Part shown: piece by piece, positions 18,716 to 30,041 of the stretch
How positions within the stretch are numbered: position 1 is the first letter of the stretch
Layout of the letters: every line of letters begins with the position of its first letter
Origin: Puia dinghuensis
Lineage (GTDB): Bacteria > Bacteroidota > Bacteroidia > Chitinophagales > Chitinophagaceae
Assembly: GCA_026225275.1 (NCBI GenBank)
Contig: JAMFSL010000028.1
Span: 1 to 38,160, forward strand
DNA: 38,160 bases
Reading direction: 5' to 3'
Made by a program: the position numbers and the translations under genes
Notes under the pieces: model-generated
Databases searched by the model: none
What the model was told of the DNA's origin: nothing
The model's input: the letters and a program-made list of their open reading frames with translations, nothing else

Positions 18716-19894
18716 CTATGGCGCCCGATGAAAGCGGGCGGCGAACATGGTATCTGCCTGTGAATCATATCCTTTTATATTCTCCATTTTATCTTGTTCC
18801 AGGTCAGCATTTTCCCGCAGGAAGGCGGCGATGTCTTCATTTTCCTTTTTAAATACTGAGCAGGTGCTGTAGATGAGCCACGCGCCGGGAGCCATGTTGG
18901 CAACCAGGTTGCTGACGATCTGCCGTTGCATTTCGTGGTAGCGGGTGAGTTGCCGTGGATTGAAGAAGTATAGTTCTTCGGGGGTGCGGCTCCAGGTGCC
19001 GCTGCCGGTGCAGGGGACGTCGGCGAGGATGAGGTCTGACGTTGCGGCGGTGGAAGGCGGGTTTTCGCGGGTGAGGTCGGCAGTAAAGACCGTGTAGTTT
19101 TTTATGCCGGCGGCGTGGAAGCGGCCTTCCAGGTTATGGAGGATCGAGTCGCGGATGTCGGAGGCGGTGATGCGTATGTCGGGATAGAGGTCATGGGCGA
19201 GGATGGATTTGCCGCCGCTGGCGGCGCAGGCGTCCCAGAAAGTAGCGGGGGGCGCAGATTCCGGCGAGATGGAGGGGAATATGTCGGCGAGGCGCTGGGA
19301 ACTGTAGTCCTGGACGACGACTTCGTGGTCGGGAGTAAAGTATTCTTCGATGTTGAAGCCGTTGGGGAGGCGGAGGGTAAATGGGGGGATGAATTCATCA
19401 TTGGGGAGCCTTTCGCGAACGGCCTGTTCGTGGCCGGGGCGGATACGGAGGAAGAGGGCTGGTTGATGGAGGAAAGAGAGGCAGAAGGCGCGGTGGTCGA
19501 TCCCGGGGGAGAGTTGGTCCTTCCAGGGAAAGATGTCGCCGACTTGAAAATCTGTGCCGGCGCCGGAGGGGTCCTGTTGAAAGAGGATGATCTTTTCTTC
19601 CGGCGGCAACGCGATCTTTTCGTTCCAGTCCGAGCGGAAATAATTCAATAGTTCATGGGGTTGGGAATGGCAGAGGAACAGACCGGTGAGGATCCTTTCT
19701 TCGGGGGGGAGTGCGGGAACAGCATGGCCAAGGCGATAGTAGCTATAGACCAGGGTGCTGAGGAGCTTGCGGTCACGGGAGCCCATCTGCTTGTTGTCGC
19801 GAAAAAAGGATTTCAGCCAGGCGTGCAGGGGCATGCCGCCTTTGTAGGCGTCGATGATGGCGGTCGCATGGCGGAGCTGGTTGTCGAATTTCAC
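18716..19894 (-). CDS. RsmB/NOL1-NOP2-Sun family RNA cytosine-C5 methyltransferase
   Basis: This 392-residue enzyme methylates cytosine in RNA, probably rRNA, with S-adenosylmethionine. Residues about 1-140 form a NusB-like helical region (LRHATAIIDAYKGG..LSTLVYSYYRLG). The Rossmann methyltransferase domain has motif I FWDACAASGGKS, the motif IV cysteine in LADVPCTGSGTW and the catalytic TC in LIYSTCSVFKKENE, so both conserved cysteines are present. Whether it acts as RsmB or another paralogue cannot be decided. It sits 19 bp downstream of sucB on the same strand and is possibly part of that transcript. Confidence 0.9.
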   Translation of the reverse strand: MKFDNQLRHATAIIDAYKGGMPLHAWLKSFFRDNKQMGSRDRKLLSTLVYSYYRLGHAVPALPPEERILTGLFLCHSQPHELLNYFRSDWNEKIALPPEEKIILFQQDPSGAGTDFQVGDIFPWKDQLSPGIDHRAFCLSFLHQPALFLRIRPGHEQAVRERLPNDEFIPPFTLRLPNGFNIEEYFTPDHEVVVQDYSSQRLADIFPSISPESAPPATFWDACAASGGKSILAHDLYPDIRITASDIRDSILHNLEGRFHAAGIKNYTVFTADLTRENPPSTAATSDLILADVPCTGSGTWSRTPEELYFFNPRQLTRYHEMQRQIVSNLVANMAPGAWLIYSTCSVFKKENEDIAAFLRENADLEQDKMENIKGYDSQADTMFAARFHRAP

Positions 19895-19913
19895 TGTCGT
19901 GCAGGCGAAGCTT

Positions 19914-21230
19914 TTACAATTCCAGCAACGCTTTCAGCGGATCTTTGCCGAACAGCAATTGGTCGGGGCTTTCGAGCAGTTCCTTTATCCGCACCAGGAA
20001 GCTGACGGATTCACGACCATCGATGACACGGTGATCGTAGCTGACGGCGAGGTACATCATCGGCCGTATGACGATCTGGCCGCCGACGACGACGGCGCGC
20101 TCTTCGATCTTATGCATTCCGAGAATGGCGGACTGGGGGATGTTGATGATGGGCGTGGACATCAGGCTGCCGAAGACACCACCGTTAGTGATGGTAAAGG
20201 TGCCGCCCTGCATTTCTTCCATGCTGAGCTTGTTGTCGCGTGCCTTGGTGGCGAGCTCGACGACCTTTTTTTCGATGTCGGCCATACTCAGGCTCTCCGC
20301 ATTGCGGATCACAGGAACAACTAGACCTTTTGGCGCGGAGACGGCGATGGAGATATCACAATAGTCATGATAGACGAGTTCATCACCATCGATATAGGCG
20401 TTGACGGCGGGCCATTCCTGCAATGCGTAGCAGACGGCTTTAGTGAAGAAGCTCATGAAGCCGAGGTTCACGCCGTGTTTCTCCTTGAACTTATCCTTGT
20501 ATTTTGCGCGCAGGGCCATGACGGCGCTCATATCCACTTCGTTGAATGTGGTGAGCATGGCCGTTGTATTCTTAGCCTCCACCAGGCGGCGGGAGATGGT
20601 CTTGCGCAGATTGCTCATTTTTTCGCGGCGGTCCTGGCGGCCGAACAGTTCTTTGCCGGGGGTGCGGCCGGGATGGGCCAGGGCTTCCAGCACGTCGTTT
20701 TTCAGGATCTTGCCGCCGGTACCCGAGGGGGTGATAGATCCGGCATCAATCTTTTTATCGGAGATGATGGCGGCTGCAACGGGGGTCGCCTTGATATCAT
20801 TCGACACGGCGGTGACGGGGCCCTGGGCTGCTGGAGCGGCCTTAGCGACTGCGGGAGCAGCCGTGGCTGTGGCCGTGGCGGCGCCAGCGGTGGTGGATGA
20901 TCCGTTGGCCTGGGCGGATTGCGCTGCGGCGGCGGGTTGCATGGCGGCGGCGGGTTGCGCTGCGGCTGCGGCTGGAGCGGCGCCTTCGGGCTTTGCGGCG
21001 GTCTCATCGATCTGGGCCACCACATCCCCTATTTTCAGGGTATCGCCTTCTTTTCCTACCAGCTTTAATACACCTGCTTTTTCTGCATTGACTTCAAAAG
21101 TTGCCTTTTCGCTTTCCAATTCAGCAATCACTTCATCGCGCTCTACATACTGTCCTTCCATTTTGAGCCATTTCACCAGCGTTACTTCACTGATGGATTC
21201 GCCTACTGTCGGAACTTTAATGTCGATCAT
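19914..21230 (-). CDS. sucB: Dihydrolipoyl succinyltransferase, E2 of 2-oxoglutarate dehydrogenase
   Basis: E2 transfers the succinyl group from E1 to CoA via a lipoyl arm in the TCA cycle. The domain order in this 438-residue protein is: lipoyl domain (residues 1-78, modified Lys in [11 protein letters not shown]), an Ala/Pro-rich flexible linker (about 80-150), a peripheral subunit-binding domain ([30 protein letters not shown]) and the catalytic acyltransferase domain ending with [17 protein letters not shown], which carries the HxxxDG active site. The succinyl-specific assignment rests on the adjoining sucA gene 67 bp upstream. Confidence 0.95.
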   Translation of the reverse strand: MIDIKVPTVGESISEVTLVKWLKMEGQYVERDEVIAELESEKATFEVNAEKAGVLKLVGKEGDTLKIGDVVAQIDETAAKPEGAAPAAAAAQPAAAMQPAAAAQSAQANGSSTTAGAATATATAAPAVAKAAPAAQGPVTAVSNDIKATPVAAAIISDKKIDAGSITPSGTGGKILKNDVLEALAHPGRTPGKELFGRQDRREKMSNLRKTISRRLVEAKNTTAMLTTFNEVDMSAVMALRAKYKDKFKEKHGVNLGFMSFFTKAVCYALQEWPAVNAYIDGDELVYHDYCDISIAVSAPKGLVVPVIRNAESLSMADIEKKVVELATKARDNKLSMEEMQGGTFTITNGGVFGSLMSTPIINIPQSAILGMHKIEERAVVVGGQIVIRPMMYLAVSYDHRVIDGRESVSFLVRIKELLESPDQLLFGKDPLKALLEL

Positions 21231-21242
21231 TTAATCCTCCTT

Positions 21243-21287
21243 CTCCCCCAAGGGAGTGTGTTTATCTCCCAACGGGAGCGTTTTTTT
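21243..21287. other. Paired hairpins in the sucA-sucB gap
   Basis: Two stems, one around 21243-21256 (CTCCC..GGGAG) and one at 21266-21278 (CTCCC, loop AAC, GGGAG). The second is followed by T7 on the plus strand, which is the wrong orientation to end the minus-strand sucA transcript. They may stabilise or tune the mRNA between the E1 and E2 genes. Confidence 0.4.
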
Positions 21288-21297
21288 AGAAAAATTC

Positions 21298-24153
<2,856 letters not shown>

Positions 24154-24333
24154 AGAAAGTGCTGGTTGAACTATTAATTTAATGGTGAGCCAGGGGCACT
24201 CCCCTGCCGAAAAATCGGGCTACAAATATCGCTCAAAATTAATCAAGGATAGGGAGGATTTTAATGGTTTTTACTACTAATTTGATGTGTTAAATGCCTT
24301 TTAGGGCAGATTTGTGAATTAGGATGCATCAAA
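24154..24333. other. Non-coding gap upstream of sucA, before the rpsT promoter
   Basis: No gene is seen. A 6-bp hairpin, CAGGGG-CACT-CCCCTG, lies at 24191-24206 in what would be the sucA leader. CAAAATTA at 24234-24241 reads as TAATTTTG on the minus strand, a perfect TAnnTTTG -7 element for sucA, but no clear -33 element accompanies it. Confidence 0.35.
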
Positions 24334-24365
24334 TTTGGTAATTCCGGCTCTTGGGCTTACCTTTG
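24334..24365 (+). promoter_or_regulatory. rpsT promoter (canonical Bacteroidota type)
   Basis: TTTG at 24334-24337, a 20-bp spacer and TACCTTTG at 24358-24365 match both elements of the Bacteroidota housekeeping promoter exactly. Transcription would begin shortly before the rpsT start at 24388. Confidence 0.75.
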
Positions 24366-24387
24366 CCGTCCTAAAAATGTCGAGTTC

Positions 24388-24654
24388 ATGGCTAATCACA
24401 AGGCAACTAAAAAAGATGTAAGGCAGGCCAATAAGCGTAGGGATCGCAATCGCTACTATGGCAAAACCACGAGGAATGCGATCCGTGACCTGCGGGTTAT
24501 TAAGGAGCAGAAAGAAGCCGGCGAAAGCCTGCCTAAGGTCGCGAGCATGATCGACAAGATGGCTAAAACAGGCGTTATCCACAAAAATAAGGCTGCAAAC
24601 CTAAAGAGCAAGCTGGCTCGTAAGGTGAATGGTCTGGCTACGGCTGCCAAGTAA
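24388..24654 (+). CDS. rpsT: 30S ribosomal protein S20
   Basis: An 88-residue, strongly basic helical protein that binds 16S rRNA in the 30S subunit. The N-terminus MANHKATKKDVRQANKRRDRNR and the central region TRNAIRDLRVIKE match the S20 pattern, and the C-terminal KNKAANLKSKLARKVN corresponds to the conserved NKAARxKSRLxxxxN signature. It has its own promoter and its own terminator and appears to be monocistronic. Confidence 0.96.
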   Translation: MANHKATKKDVRQANKRRDRNRYYGKTTRNAIRDLRVIKEQKEAGESLPKVASMIDKMAKTGVIHKNKAANLKSKLARKVNGLATAAK

Positions 24655-24763
24655 GGATAGAGGCGCGCTGGTCATGTACTCCATGGGCGGGGTGAAGGTA
24701 TTCGGAATACGTTTTGTGCGAATTTGCCGGACATCATAGGTGAAAATATAGTTTGTATAAAGG

Positions 24764-24792
24764 AGCATCCATAACGGATGCTTTTTTATTTT
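24764..24792 (+). terminator. Intrinsic terminator of rpsT
   Basis: AGCATCC at 24764-24770 pairs with GGATGCT at 24776-24782 across a five-base loop (ATAAC), followed by a T-rich tract. The ATG at 24778 lies inside this stem, which argues against it as the start of the next gene. Confidence 0.85.
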
Positions 24793-24798
24793 GCAGGT

Positions 24799-26571
24799 AT
24801 GAGAAAATTGTTTTGTTTTTTCCTGCTGGCTGGTTCTTGCGCTATGGCTGCCGTGGGGCAACCTCCGATTACCACGGGGCAACCTATGATCATCAAGGCT
24901 CCAACCCTGACCACTCCTTTCGAAAAGTCAGCCGGGAAACAAACGGCCACCTATGCCGAGTGCATCGCATTCTATCAACAGTTGGATAAGCTATCGCCAA
25001 AACTCAGCATCAAAGAAATGGGGATGAGCGATGCGGGTTATCCTTATCATGTGGTGTTATACGCCAACGACGGGTCTGCCGATCCCGACCAATGGCATCG
25101 GCACGGAAAGGTGGTGATCCTCATCAATAACGGCATCCATCCGGGTGAACCTGACGGTGTAGATGCCAGTATGCTGCTCTTGCGGGACCTGGTGCAGGGG
25201 AAGGTCCATCTTCCCGATAATGTGGCGCTGGCCGTCATTCCATTATATAATATAGGCGGGGCGTTGAACAGGGGGAGTTTCTCCCGGGTGAACCAAAACG
25301 GGCCGGAGAGTTATGGTTTCCGGGGCAATGCCCAGAACCTGGACCTTAACAGGGATTTTACCAAGAACGACAGCCGCAATGCCCGGTCCTTCGTCAAAAT
25401 ATTCCATTGGGTGAACCCGGATCTGCAAATCGACAATCATGTCAGTGACGGGGCGGACTATCAATATACGATGACCCTGCTGTCTTCCCAATGGAACAAG
25501 CTGGGTGGCGGGCTGGGGACTTTCCTGCATGATGTCTTCCAGCCGGCATTATTTGCGGGCATGGAAAAGAAGGGTTGGCCTATGACGCCGTACGTCAATT
25601 TCGAGGAAGGGAATCCGGCCCGCGGATGGGATGCTTTCTACGACGAGCCGCGGTATTCCAGCGGTTATGCTACCCTGTTTCATACGATTGCCTTTATGCC
25701 GGAAACGCATATGCTGAAACTTTTCCGGGACAGGGTGTTGTCTACATACGCTTTGATGCAAACCATGATCGCCGCCTCCTCGCATTATGCGGATGACCTG
25801 CTGAAAAAAAGAAAGGAAGATATCGCTGCCGATCTGCAGCATGACCGGCTAGGGCTCGACTGGGCCGTCGATACATCGAGGTTCGACTGGCTCTCCTTCA
25901 AGGGGTATGAGTCGGACCACAAGATCAGTGAAGTGACGGGGCTTTCCAGGATGTACTATGATCATAGCCGTCCTTTTGAAAGAAAGGTGAAGTACTTCGA
26001 CTACTTTACTACTGACGCTGACGTCACGGTGCCGAAGGCCTATATCATTCCCCAGGGCTGGCATGATGTGACGGACCTGCTGGAATTGAACGGGGTGCGG
26101 ATGCGCAGGCTGCCGCACGATACGACGGTCAATGTAGAAGTCTATCATATCGCGGATTACAAGTCTTCACCGCGGGCTTATGAGAAGCACCATAAGAATA
26201 CGGCCACCAAGGTCAGCGCCGATCAGGAATCCATCCATTTATTGCGGGGTGATTATATCGTCACGACCGATCAGCCGGCACGACGATTCCTGGTGGAGAT
26301 GCTGGAGCCTACAGGAGAGGATTCTTATTTTGCCTGGAATTTCTTCGATGCGATCCTGCAGCAAAAAGAAGGCTACAGCGATTATCGCTGGGAGGATGTA
26401 GCGGCTGACTGGATCAAGCAACATCCGGACCTGAAGGATCAACTGGAAAAACGCCGGCAGACCGATTCTGTATTTGCGCAGAATGCTCGCGCCCAGTTGG
26501 AGTTTGTCTATAAGCATTCTCCTTATTATGAGCCGGCGCATATGCGATACCCGGTGTATAGGGTGCTTTAG
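24799..26571 (+). CDS. Secreted M14-family zinc carboxypeptidase
   Basis: The start at 24799 (MRKLFCFFLLAGSCAMAAVGQ) gives a normal signal peptide; the in-frame ATG at 24778 is within the rpsT terminator stem. The 590-residue product has the M14 zinc site: His and Glu in NNGIHPGEPDGVDAS (the HxxE motif) and the third ligand His in QIDNHVSDGADY. RGNAQNLDLNRDFTKND resembles the substrate-binding NLNRDF block, and MPETHMLK may contribute the catalytic Glu region. M14 enzymes remove C-terminal residues from peptides, or cleave D-amino-acid crosslinks of peptidoglycan. The specificity here is unknown. The long C-terminal part is of unknown fold. Confidence 0.88.
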   Translation: MRKLFCFFLLAGSCAMAAVGQPPITTGQPMIIKAPTLTTPFEKSAGKQTATYAECIAFYQQLDKLSPKLSIKEMGMSDAGYPYHVVLYANDGSADPDQWHRHGKVVILINNGIHPGEPDGVDASMLLLRDLVQGKVHLPDNVALAVIPLYNIGGALNRGSFSRVNQNGPESYGFRGNAQNLDLNRDFTKNDSRNARSFVKIFHWVNPDLQIDNHVSDGADYQYTMTLLSSQWNKLGGGLGTFLHDVFQPALFAGMEKKGWPMTPYVNFEEGNPARGWDAFYDEPRYSSGYATLFHTIAFMPETHMLKLFRDRVLSTYALMQTMIAASSHYADDLLKKRKEDIAADLQHDRLGLDWAVDTSRFDWLSFKGYESDHKISEVTGLSRMYYDHSRPFERKVKYFDYFTTDADVTVPKAYIIPQGWHDVTDLLELNGVRMRRLPHDTTVNVEVYHIADYKSSPRAYEKHHKNTATKVSADQESIHLLRGDYIVTTDQPARRFLVEMLEPTGEDSYFAWNFFDAILQQKEGYSDYRWEDVAADWIKQHPDLKDQLEKRRQTDSVFAQNARAQLEFVYKHSPYYEPAHMRYPVYRVL

Positions 26572-26603
26572 AAATATTAGAAACGTTTGTCGTGGTCGGT
26601 ATC

Positions 26604-27365
26604 CTAATCGTTGTTACGGTCTCCCTGATCACCGCCTTTATCCCCGCCGTTACCGCCTCTATCGCCACCACGATCACCGCCGCCACCATAACCGCCGCGG
26701 CCGCCACCACCACCTCTATCACCACCACCACCTCTATCACCGCCACCACCTCTATCACCGCCGCCGCCGTAACCACCGCGGTCACCGCCTCTATCGCCGC
26801 CGCCGCCATAGCCACCGCGATCACCTCTATCACCACCGCCACCACCATAACCGCCACGATCACCACCACCTCTATCTCCACCGCCACCATAGCCGCCGCG
26901 GTCACCGCCACGATCGCCACCACCACCATAACCACCGCGATCACCGCCGCCGCCGTAGCCGCCACGGTCACCGCCGCCTCTATCACCGCCACCGCGATAG
27001 CCACCTCCACCACCGCCACCGCCACGATAGCCACCTCCACCACCGCCACCGCGATAGCCGCCACCACCACCACCGCCACGATACCCGCCGCCACCGCCGC
27101 CATCACGACCGCCGCCGCCTCTGTTCTGTTCGTCGGCTTCTTTCACGGCCATTTTCTTTCCGCGGATGGAAGCGTTATCCAGTGTCTCGATAGCCTGGCG
27201 AGCCTCGGTATCATCGGCCATATCTACGAAGCCAAAGCCTTTACTCTTCCCTGTCTCCCTGTCCATAACCACTTTAGCGAAATTCACTGCTCCGTATAAC
27301 TCAAACATTTCTTTCAGGTCCACATCATCAAAATCGTAAGGAAGACCCGCTACAAAAAGCTTCAT
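26604..27365 (-). CDS. RRM-domain RNA-binding protein with glycine-rich repeat tail
   Basis: The first about 80 residues are an RNA-recognition motif with RNP2 (LFVAGLP) and RNP1 (KGFGFVDM), as in the small RRM proteins common in Bacteroidota. The remaining about 170 residues are almost entirely repeats of GGYRGGGG and GGYGGGGDRGG type, rich in Gly, Arg, Asp and Tyr. RG-rich tails of this kind add RNA affinity and can drive condensate formation in eukaryotic proteins; for this protein that is inference. Roles proposed for the family include cold adaptation and post-transcriptional regulation. The start at 27365 matches the family (MKLFVAGLPYDFDDVDLKEMF). The long frames on the opposite strand are a by-product of the repeats. 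Confidence 0.92.
   Translation of the reverse strand: MKLFVAGLPYDFDDVDLKEMFELYGAVNFAKVVMDRETGKSKGFGFVDMADDTEARQAIETLDNASIRGKKMAVKEADEQNRGGGGRDGGGGGGYRGGGGGGGYRGGGGGGGYRGGGGGGGGYRGGGDRGGGDRGGYGGGGDRGGYGGGGDRGGDRGGYGGGGDRGGGDRGGYGGGGGDRGDRGGYGGGGDRGGDRGGYGGGGDRGGGGDRGGGGDRGGGGGRGGYGGGGDRGGDRGGNGGDKGGDQGDRNND
26640..27110 (-). repeat. Low-complexity coding repeats (GGYGGGGDRGG units)
   Basis: Tandem imperfect repeats of Gly, Asp-Arg and Tyr codons make up about 470 bp. The array is likely to vary in length by slippage and is prone to assembly error. It lies inside the RRM-protein gene and stays in frame throughout. Confidence 0.85.
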
Positions 27366-27722
27366 GCCGATAGATTTAAGAGGTAAAATTACAAAGTTTA
27401 AGACTATATATTTTAATTATCACACAATTAGTTGGGATAAATTTTACTACGCTGTTGCCCTTAGCCTGGGGATATTTCGGTCGTATTTCTACTGATATCC
27501 CCGGGACGCCGGCAACTGAATCCCAGATAAAAATAGAGCTTTACAGCTATATTCCCTAACTAATTAATGAGGTGGTAGCCCTTTACCCATACGGGGTAGG
27601 AAAAGAAACCCCTTAGGCTTTCCAAACACAGGTGGAGAACAGGCAGACAGGCGGGTGACGGATCCCGGGTCCGGAATTTGCGTCAGTGAGTGGTCAGGCA
27701 ATATCACTTAAAAACATGAGTT
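27366..27722. other. 357-bp divergent intergenic region with a large hairpin
   Basis: No gene is evident. CCTGGGGATAT at 27465-27475 can pair with ATATCCCCGGG at 27495-27505 (11 bp, one T-G wobble, 19-nt loop). TAAACTTTG-like sequence on the minus strand near 27393 could be the -7 element of the RRM gene. A weaker GGGGT/ACCCC pairing lies near 27585-27612. The hairpin may be part of a structured 5' leader. Confidence 0.4.
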
Positions 27723-28655
27723 ATGAAAGCAGTAGAGATCCATCACTACGGAGGCCCTGAGGAGCTGAAGTACGAAGAAGCAGCTATTCCCGATATTCAT
27801 CCTGACGATGTGCTGGTGCGGGTGTATGCCAGCGGAGTAAATCCGGTAGACTGGAAGATCCGCCAGGGCGGGCATAAAACCGACCACGACCCTTCCCTTC
27901 CGCGTATTCTGGGATGGGATTTTTCGGGTGTCATAGAGAAAGTGGGGGACAAAGTGACCACTTTCAAAGCGGGGGATGCCGTGTATGGCCGACCTGATCT
28001 TACCCGCGACGGCACTTATGCGGAATATGTTGCCGTCCGGGCCACCGAAATCGCACGGAAACCACAAAAGATCGATCATAAAGCGGCCTCTGGGGTTGCG
28101 CTGGCCGCATTGACGGCCTGGCAAGGACTATTGGAGCATGGGCAGCTACAGGCAGGCCAGCGGGTACTGATCCATGGCGCCTCAGGCGGGGTCGGCACCT
28201 TTGCCGTCCAGATAGCCAAATGGAAAGGCGCCTATGTCATTGGAACGGCATCGGGGAAGAATGCCGGATTTGTGGAGGAGCTGGGCGCCGATGAAGTGAT
28301 CAACTATGAGACAACGGACTTTTCCACGCAGGTGAAGGGTATCGATGTGGTATTCGACACGCAAGGCGGTGAGGTGCAGGAGAAATCGCTGGCTGTACTG
28401 AAGCAGGGTGGGATCATCGTCAGCACGGTCGGGATCAAGGACGCGGATGCGATCAAGGCGAAGGGACTGAGAAGTGCCGCTTATATGGCGCAGTCGCGGA
28501 CGAAGGATCTTCAGCAAATAGCTCAGCTCATCGATTCCGGCGCGGTGATACCTGTCATTTCCAAGATCCTTCCGTTGAAGGATGCTGCGGAGGCGCACCG
28601 GATCGGGGAAAAGGGGCATGTGAGGGGGAAGATCGTGTTGCAGGTTGTGGAATGA
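27723..28655 (+). CDS. NADP-dependent quinone oxidoreductase-like protein (zinc-independent MDR family)
   Basis: The 310-residue product belongs to the medium-chain dehydrogenase/reductase family, quinone-oxidoreductase branch. The N-terminal GroES-like domain (MKAVEIHHYGGPEELKYEE, VLVRVYASGVNPVDWKIRQG) lacks the cysteine ligands of zinc alcohol dehydrogenases. The Rossmann domain has the nucleotide-binding motif LIHGASGGVGTFAVQIAKWKGAYVIGTAS. Members reduce quinones or enones with NADPH; the physiological substrate is unknown. It begins just after the structured intergenic region and is followed by a small hypothetical gene. Confidence 0.88.
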   Translation: MKAVEIHHYGGPEELKYEEAAIPDIHPDDVLVRVYASGVNPVDWKIRQGGHKTDHDPSLPRILGWDFSGVIEKVGDKVTTFKAGDAVYGRPDLTRDGTYAEYVAVRATEIARKPQKIDHKAASGVALAALTAWQGLLEHGQLQAGQRVLIHGASGGVGTFAVQIAKWKGAYVIGTASGKNAGFVEELGADEVINYETTDFSTQVKGIDVVFDTQGGEVQEKSLAVLKQGGIIVSTVGIKDADAIKAKGLRSAAYMAQSRTKDLQQIAQLIDSGAVIPVISKILPLKDAAEAHRIGEKGHVRGKIVLQVVE

Positions 28656-28728
28656 TCTTGATCTTAGCGATCCGGAAGGATGTTGGCGAAGTGCGGGAAT
28701 GATGGTAACTTATGCGAACTCTAAACCG

Positions 28729-28749
28729 CCCGGCATCAGGTCAGCCGGG
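28729..28749 (+). terminator. Possible weak terminator hairpin after the oxidoreductase
   Basis: CCCGGC at 28729-28734 pairs with GCCGGG at 28744-28749 across nine bases. Only a short pyrimidine stretch follows, so termination is uncertain. Confidence 0.3.
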
Positions 28750-28761
28750 TCTCCATTAACC

Positions 28762-29007
28762 ATGGCAACGGAAGTAAAGAAGATTGGGGTGACGGATCAG
28801 CAACAGGCAGTCGTGCTGATCAACAAGCTGTCACAGCAATATGATATGAAGCCGGATACGGCGCGGCATCAATTGCATGTATCGAATGACCGGTATGCGG
28901 CGTATTACGATGCGGAGGAGGGGTATGTGAAGTTGGAAGCGATACATCCGGATGTGACGGAGGAGGAGATCAAGGAGTTTTTGATGACGTTTCCGCCGTT
29001 TTTTTAG
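28762..29007 (+). CDS. Small hypothetical protein, 81 residues
   Basis: The frame is open from 28645, but the internal ATG at 28762 (MATEVKKIGVTDQQQAVVLINKLSQQYDM) begins the part with normal protein composition; the region before it overlaps the previous gene and a GC hairpin. The product is acidic, mixed alpha/beta in appearance and ends FLMTFPPFF. I recognise no family. It is the last gene before the AT-rich accessory region. Confidence 0.5.
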   Translation: MATEVKKIGVTDQQQAVVLINKLSQQYDMKPDTARHQLHVSNDRYAAYYDAEEGYVKLEAIHPDVTEEEIKEFLMTFPPFF

Positions 29008-29015
29008 ATCTATTG

Positions 29016-29035
29016 ATTTACAATAGATTGTAAAT
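29016..29035. promoter_or_regulatory. 20-bp palindrome at the accessory-region boundary
   Basis: ATTTACAATAGATTGTAAAT has 9-bp perfect arms around AG. It lies 21 bp before the AAA/DUF4143 remnant. It could be an operator for the former gene or a recombination-associated site. Its role is inferred only from symmetry and position. Confidence 0.5.
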
Positions 29036-29056
29036 TTTAAAACGAGCAAATTCGAA

Positions 29057-29573
29057 ATGAAATTTTTATTTTACCCGGTTCGTACTATCGTTAGCCGGAC
29101 GAATTGCATTTCTGGAATTATCTCCTATCAATCTTATCTTATAGAAGCAGAACATAGCAACATCTCTCAACGACAACAGTGGTTTCGCGGTGGTTTTCCG
29201 CTGGCATTAACGGCTCACGATGAAAATACATTTCTAAGATGGGCGGAAAATTTTATCCGTTCCTACGTGGAAAGGGATCTTTCGCTTCTCTTTGGCGTAT
29301 AACTCCCTGAACGGGTGATACATGGAACAGAATGTGACTTACTCCTTATAAATGGCCTGCGCCCCGTTATGGCTGTGGAAATCAAGTATTCTTCCAATCC
29401 GTCGCTGTCAAAAAGGCTTTTACACGGTGATGGACGATTTGAAATTGGAAAGGGGATATGTTATTACTCCGGAAAATGAACCCTATCGATTGGATGAAAG
29501 GATGGAGGTTGGGAGTTTGAAGCATTTTTTGAAGGAGGTGTTGCCGAGGATGGGTGAGACGACGAGACCGTGA
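29057..29573 (+). pseudogene. Decayed AAA ATPase / DUF4143-type protein
   Basis: Three pieces of one protein family are visible. The first (29057-29302) contains WFRGGFPLALTAHDENTF and ENFIRSYVERDLSLLFG, typical of the middle of ATP-binding DUF4143 proteins. After an in-frame TAA at 29300, the same frame continues with TECDLLLINGLRPVMAVEIKY, the nuclease-like C-terminal block, so an internal segment is missing. At the A-run near 29407-29413 one extra base shifts the frame; the end continues as KGFYTVMDDLKLERGYVI to 29573. The N-terminal Walker A region is absent. Intact members are roughly 380 residues. The gene is therefore dead. Confidence 0.8.
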
Positions 29574-29698
29574 AGGAAGCCGGTCATTTTTCCACAAAGT
29601 GTGCATAACAATTCTACGATGAGTCAACACTTTTACTACATTCAATAAGTGATTTAACGCCTTTTGCGTCCATTCTAACCCCTAAACGATTTCATCCT

Positions 29699-30007
29699 AT
29701 GCGCTTGTCACTTTCACTTCCCGTCCTGTCGGGCGACTGTCTCACTCTAAATTACCCCTACACTCTTTCGTCTGCCATCTATAAGTTCATACAAAGGTGG
29801 ATAAGGAATTCGCCATATTTCCGCCTGACGAAGAATATGGTGGCGGTCATAAAAATTTCAAACTATTTATCTTTTCTAAAATACAGGCCCCTCTCAAGAT
29901 TCAAAGCGATTTTACTGCGACATGTGACAGATAGGTTGCAGTTCGCCGTATATTTCTATATGCTGGGTGAATGTGGACCATTGCCAAGTAAAAGAGCCTA
30001 TCCCTAA
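29699..30007 (+). pseudogene. Frameshifted remnant of a second cas6
   Basis: Frame one opens with MRLSLSLPVLSGDCLTLNYP and LSSAIYKFI, the classic Cas6 N-terminus. Near 29792-29796 the similarity moves to another frame, which reads VDKEFAIFPPDEEYGGGHKN then FKLFIFSKIQAPLKI, the conserved next part of Cas6, up to a TAG at 29935. It then returns to the first frame (LQFAVYFYMLGECG) and stops at 30007. Only about the N-terminal 100 residues of a protein usually near 240-260 remain, and the C-terminal glycine-rich loop is missing. The sequence is clearly different from the intact cas6 that begins 210 bp downstream, so this is not a simple duplicate. Confidence 0.75.
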
Positions 30008-30041
30008 TGGAGTAAAATTGAAGCCATTTTACAATTGCTCA

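Noticed and set aside
24778-24798. Upstream ATG for the M14 carboxypeptidase
   Set aside because: The codon lies within the rpsT terminator stem and precedes a clean signal peptide start at 24799.
26414-27299. Long open frames on other frames and strand across the RRM gene
   Set aside because: They consist of Ala/Val/Thr or His/Arg runs created by the glycine repeat, whereas the frame at 26604-27365 has a true RRM domain.
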